Source: Lachnospiraceae bacterium
Lineage (GTDB): Bacteria > Bacillota > Clostridia > Lachnospirales > Lachnospiraceae
Reading direction: 5' to 3'
DNA: 18,975 nucleotides
Assembly (NCBI GenBank): GCA_016293925.1
Contig: JAEDCX010000050.1
Span: 1 to 18,975, forward strand
Positions within the stretch are counted from its first letter, which is position 1. Every line of letters starts with the position of its first letter. Below are positions 16,088 to 18,975 of this stretch, piece after piece. The position numbers and the translations under genes are program-made. Under the pieces are notes generated by a model. It searched no databases and had not been told where the DNA came from. It saw only the letters and a program-made list of their open reading frames with translations.

Positions 16088-17243
16088 ATATGTTCTCGAT
16101 CAGCTCTATGCTCCCACTTAACATGTACACATTTCCATTCAATTCTATATTAACATCTTTTTCAATAATTTGAACCCCTTTTTCTTCTAAACCTGACAAA
16201 AAATCATCCAGTTTTTCATGGAGAATATCGGAAGCTTCCTGCAGGGAATAGGTCTTTTCAACCGGCTCATACTCCCGGGTAATTACGGTTGTGTTCCATA
16301 CCGGCAGATAGAATTTGCCCAGACATTTCCATTGCTTTGTGACGGTATATGTATCAGTTTTACTTGATTTGGATCTTTTATGCGGCAGTTCAATCAGCAA
16401 ATCATAGATTTTCCATTGAGCATGCCGGTAGGATACCCCTGTATACTCTTTTACCGTATAGTTAAGCGGCAGTGTGATACAGACCGATTGTTTATGCCGG
16501 ATATACACATCTGCATCCGCATGGAGAGGTGTGACGTCCCGTACCGACATATCGTCATTGTACTGCACCCACTCACCGCATACCAGAATATCTCCCTTGG
16601 TGACCGTCTGTCCTGCTTTCACCCGGGGAATTCCTTTCCGCGTAACAATAGATTCTATCATTCCGTCGAAAGGAGCCACAAGATTGCCCTCTTTCAGTAC
16701 CTGCCCGCTCAGCGGAAGCCGCTCCGTAATGTGAACGATCAGCGTAGTTCCTTTCACGGAACAGGAGGCCCAATTGATATCCTCGATGGACGTCCGGAGC
16801 AGCTCCTCCAGCCCATGCAGATTCATATGACGCAGTCGTATTCCGAAGCTAACTCCATTTTCCTTCAGCACATTGGTAATCTGTTCCTCAGACAGTCTGT
16901 TATTTCCCCGGATCTCGATTCTCCACAGACGTCCGAACTGCAGAATGAGAAACAGAAAAAGAACAACAAATCCCACGGAAAAGATCATTTGCTTCTTCCA
17001 GCGGGCAAAAAGAAAGGGCAGCCCCGTCTTCTTCCGAATGGCTGTCCTTGTTCCTGTTTTCCGAATGGCGGCATGACATCTGATATAGTCCACTGCCCGC
17101 ATCTGAAATTCCATCTTATCAGGATCGATTCTCTTTATCTTGTGAAACACGATTCCACGATACGAACAAATGCTCAGGAACCGTTCCAGATGATCTCCCT
17201 GTGCCACAATATCCACATACGCCGCTGTTCTGTTTTTCCCCAT
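16062..17243 (-). CDS. yqfD: Sporulation protein YqfD
   Basis: YqfD is a mother-cell sporulation membrane protein; in Bacillus subtilis yqfC and yqfD belong to the SigE regulon, and their molecular role is unclear. The 393-residue length fits the family. A cytoplasmic N-terminal part (1-80) precedes one membrane segment at about 86-103 (MIFSVGFVVLFLFLILQF). Right after it comes a POTRA/FtsQ-like piece (RIEIRGNNRLSEEQITNVLK, about 108-127), then a region with VAPFDGMIESIVTRKGIPRV that resembles the barrel-sandwich hybrid fold of biotinyl/lipoyl domains and is usual in YqfD. The ATG at 17243 has GGGGA nine bases upstream. yqfC precedes it by 25 bases, and phoH overlaps its 3' end by 26. The family is very sure; the function is not known in detail. 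Confidence 0.93.
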   Translation of the reverse strand: MGKNRTAAYVDIVAQGDHLERFLSICSYRGIVFHKIKRIDPDKMEFQMRAVDYIRCHAAIRKTGTRTAIRKKTGLPFLFARWKKQMIFSVGFVVLFLFLILQFGRLWRIEIRGNNRLSEEQITNVLKENGVSFGIRLRHMNLHGLEELLRTSIEDINWASCSVKGTTLIVHITERLPLSGQVLKEGNLVAPFDGMIESIVTRKGIPRVKAGQTVTKGDILVCGEWVQYNDDMSVRDVTPLHADADVYIRHKQSVCITLPLNYTVKEYTGVSYRHAQWKIYDLLIELPHKRSKSSKTDTYTVTKQWKCLGKFYLPVWNTTVITREYEPVEKTYSLQEASDILHEKLDDFLSGLEEKGVQIIEKDVNIELNGNVYMLSGSIELIENIYERVDTGS

Positions 17244-17268
17244 AGAACGCTGTCCCCGTATTCCGTCA

Positions 17269-17535
17269 TTATTGGAAACTCACTTCCCGAATCTGCCCGG
17301 TAATCGTCATACTATCTTTGGAATATTCGCAGATCGTCAAATGATCGCCACAGATTCGAAGGCTGCGATCAGACAGTTTCAGTTGAATCTCATGTTCCGT
17401 ATAATGGATCAGAGCACGATAATTCTCAATGAATACCTTCCGGTTGCCATACAGTTCTATATCCGGCAATCGATATGCAATCTCCGGCGGAATCTGCATT
17501 ATCTGAACAAAATGCGCTTTAATATTCGATAACAT
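17269..17535 (-). CDS. yqfC: Sporulation protein YqfC (YabP/YqfC family)
   Basis: This is an 88-residue protein of the YabP/YqfC sporulation family, conserved in endospore formers. Its short beta-rich sequence shows the family pattern: an N-terminal PPEIAYRLPDIELYGNRKV block, IENYRALIHYTEHEIQLKL in the middle, and a closing LTICEYSKDSMTITGQI that includes the typical L-x-I hydrophobic alternation. No signal peptide or membrane segment is seen. It starts 26 bases downstream of a SigE-like -10 element and is followed by yqfD after 25 bases, the standard order. The ATG at 17533-17535 lacks a strong Shine-Dalgarno sequence; only a weak GGA lies close. The identity is sure. It marks the organism as an endospore former, at least by descent. 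Confidence 0.92.
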   Translation of the reverse strand: MLSNIKAHFVQIMQIPPEIAYRLPDIELYGNRKVFIENYRALIHYTEHEIQLKLSDRSLRICGDHLTICEYSKDSMTITGQIREVSFQ

Positions 17536-17561
17536 AATCCGGCTCGGGAAATGGTTTCTAT

Positions 17562-17590
17562 ATCCTATGCGCTCACCGGAATATTTATGC
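17562..17590 (-). promoter_or_regulatory. Putative SigE promoter of the yqfC-yqfD run
   Basis: In the spacer between pdp and yqfC the minus strand reads GCATAAA (17584-17590) and CATAGGAT (17562-17569) with 14 bases between them. This resembles the Bacillus SigE pattern of a G/T-A/C-ATA-type -35 and CATA-x2-AT -10 at 14-15 bases. It lies 26 bases before the yqfC ATG. yqfC and yqfD are SigE-controlled in B. subtilis, which supports the call. Match quality was judged by eye against a remembered consensus. Confidence 0.5.
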
Positions 17591-17593
17591 CGG

Positions 17594-17613
17594 ATTGCAC
17601 TGGGAATTGCAAT
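17594..17613 (-). other. Short inverted repeat in the pdp-yqfC spacer
   Basis: ATTGCA and TGCAAT (17594-17599 and 17608-17613) form a six-base stem with an eight-base loop, 13 bases after the pdp stop. The stem is AT-rich and no T-run follows on the minus strand, so an intrinsic terminator is not supported. The whole 91-base spacer (17536-17626) otherwise holds only the SigE-like promoter. Confidence 0.25.
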
Positions 17614-17626
17614 ACGCTGCCTTTGT

Positions 17627-18931
17627 TTACCGGATGACGTCCCGGATCAGAGGTTTTTGTTCCACAGCGGTATCCGAGAAGGTATAGGCCTTCAGGAACC
17701 GTTCTCTGGCTGTCTCTAACTTCCCTCTGTCATTAGCATGTATCGTGGCAAGACTGTCCCCTTTTGTTACATAATCGCCCACCTTGCGGTGCAAAACAAG
17801 ACCGACAGACAGATCAATCCGACTTTCCTTGGTCTCTCTTCCTCCCCCGAGGATCAGAGAACAGATACCGATCTCAGAACACTCAATATGGGCAATATAT
17901 CCGTCACTGGGCGCCGGAATCTCTTCCATAATCTCTGCTTTGGGCAGTGTTTCCGGCTGATAGACCTGCCGGGGATCGCCGCCCTGGGCAGCAACAAATT
18001 CCGCCAGTTTCCGTAATGCCGAACCGTTTGCAATCACTTCCGTAAGTTTTGCCCTCGCTTCTTTCTCATCCCGGGCTTTCCCGCCTACGAGTAACATATA
18101 GGTTCCAAGCGTCAGACATAACTCGGTAAAATCCGCCGGTCCCTTTCCGTTCAGTGTATCAATGGCCTCTTTCACTTCCAGGGCATTGCCCACGGCATAT
18201 CCGAGCGGCTGATCCATATCAGAGATCACCGCAATGGTTTTCCTGCCTGCTCCGTTTCCGATACGCACCATCTCTTCCGCCAGCGCCACGGAAGCCTCCT
18301 GCGTCTTCATGAATGCACCGCTTCCGGTTTTCACATCCAACACGATTGCATCTGCTCCCGCCGCCAGCTTCTTGCTCATGATGGAGCTTGCAATCAGAGA
18401 CATCTGATCTACAGTTGCTGTCACATCCCGGAGCGCATATAGTTTCTTATCTGCCGGTGCAAGATCGGCGGTCTGCCCCATAATCGAAATTCCGATGGAA
18501 CGGACATTTTCTTCAAACTGTTCCGTAGGAATGGAGGTAGTAAATCCGCTGAAGCTCTCCAGTTTATCGATGGTACCGCCGGTATGTCCCAGTCCCCGTC
18601 CGCTCATCTTCGCAATCGGAACCCCAAGGGCAGCCACCATGGGCGTCAGGGCAAGACTTGTTTTGTCTCCCACACCACCGGTGCTGTGCTTATCCACCTT
18701 GACCCCCGGAATGCGGCTAAGATCCAACCTATCACCGCTCTCTGCCATAGCCATGGTAAGCGCCAGCGTTTCTGCCTGTGTCATTCCTTGAAAATAGATC
18801 GCCATCATCAGCGCAGATACCTGATAATCTGGAATATCCCCCCGGACATACCCTGTGATAAATTCCCGGATTTCCTCTGCGGTTAACTCACCGCCGTTTC
18901 TCTTTTTCACGATACAATCATACATTCTCAT
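17627..18931 (-). CDS. pdp: Pyrimidine-nucleoside phosphorylase
   Basis: The enzyme splits uridine, thymidine or deoxyuridine with phosphate to give the free base and (deoxy)ribose 1-phosphate in nucleoside salvage. The 434-residue length is typical of the Pdp/DeoA family. KHSTGGVGDKTS (81-92) binds phosphate. SGRGLGHTGGTIDKLE (110-125) is the thymidine/pyrimidine-nucleoside phosphorylase signature. The alpha/beta glycosyltransferase-3 core follows, and then the C-terminal PYNP domain from about residue 345 (IPAPSDGYIAHI onward), with GGGRETKESRIDLSVGLVLH near 375-394. Sequence alone cannot strictly separate the broad pyrimidine enzyme from thymidine phosphorylase; the Firmicute setting favours Pdp. 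The ATG at 18931 has GGAGGG six bases upstream. It seems to be the last gene of a salvage operon running in from the right. Confidence 0.94.
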   Translation of the reverse strand: MRMYDCIVKKRNGGELTAEEIREFITGYVRGDIPDYQVSALMMAIYFQGMTQAETLALTMAMAESGDRLDLSRIPGVKVDKHSTGGVGDKTSLALTPMVAALGVPIAKMSGRGLGHTGGTIDKLESFSGFTTSIPTEQFEENVRSIGISIMGQTADLAPADKKLYALRDVTATVDQMSLIASSIMSKKLAAGADAIVLDVKTGSGAFMKTQEASVALAEEMVRIGNGAGRKTIAVISDMDQPLGYAVGNALEVKEAIDTLNGKGPADFTELCLTLGTYMLLVGGKARDEKEARAKLTEVIANGSALRKLAEFVAAQGGDPRQVYQPETLPKAEIMEEIPAPSDGYIAHIECSEIGICSLILGGGRETKESRIDLSVGLVLHRKVGDYVTKGDSLATIHANDRGKLETARERFLKAYTFSDTAVEQKPLIRDVIR

Positions 18932-18975
18932 AGTGTACCCTCCGCATATTCATTTTGTGGATTCTCATTACATTT
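18928..18975 (-). CDS. Possible C-terminal end of an upstream gene (16 codons visible)
   Basis: From the right edge one minus-strand frame stays open for 15 codons (reading KCNENPQNEYAEGTL) and ends with a TGA that overlaps the pdp ATG as ATGA. This kind of four-base overlap is used repeatedly in this window, so it may be the tail of the preceding operon gene. A second frame is also open here, so the call is weak. The 15 residues show no family I recognise. Confidence 0.3.
   Translation of the reverse strand, partial: KCNENPQNEYAEGTL

Noticed and set aside
1..18975. CRISPR array, insertion sequence, prophage, tRNA or rRNA
   Set aside because: No regularly spaced repeats, transposase or phage motifs, or RNA gene patterns were seen on either strand.

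Overview
All genes in this window lie on the minus strand and are tightly packed. The longest stretch without a gene is about 91 bases (17536-17626), and several neighbours overlap. Gene content and order point to an endospore-forming member of the Firmicutes, most likely class Clostridia and perhaps Lachnospiraceae. The clues are yqfC-yqfD-phoH followed by ybeY, sporulation genes, a short ProB without a PUA domain, a BaiN-like flavoprotein, and a miaB-mutS-mutL run. The family assignment is inference; no rRNA or tRNA is present to confirm it.

In transcription order (right to left): pyrimidine-nucleoside phosphorylase (pdp); then, after a short spacer carrying a SigE-like promoter, yqfC and yqfD (sporulation), phoH, a membrane protein that looks like a shortened PgpH/YqfF with a degenerate HD domain, and ybeY. 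Next come a SpoVB/MurJ-type flippase and two overlapping FAD-dependent oxidoreductases (a BaiN/HI0933-like one and a COG2509-type one). A 75-base gap with a possible SigA promoter precedes proB, a DUF896 small protein, 5-formyltetrahydrofolate cyclo-ligase, miaB, a SulP anion transporter, mutS, and the first 377 codons of mutL, which runs off the left edge.

The window is mostly core chromosome: nucleoside salvage, sporulation, rRNA maturation, proline and folate metabolism, tRNA modification and mismatch repair. There is no sign of a phage, insertion sequence, CRISPR array or defence island. The most interesting item is the 401-residue protein between phoH and ybeY. It sits where Bacilli and Clostridia usually carry the c-di-AMP phosphodiesterase PgpH and keeps that family's C-terminal sequence pattern, but it lacks the extracellular domain and has lost the His/Asp metal ligands, so it looks like a pseudo-phosphodiesterase. 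Secondary points are a SulP transporter embedded between miaB and mutS, proB without a neighbouring proA, and a flippase plus two flavoproteins in the place where dgkA/cdd/era often follow ybeY.
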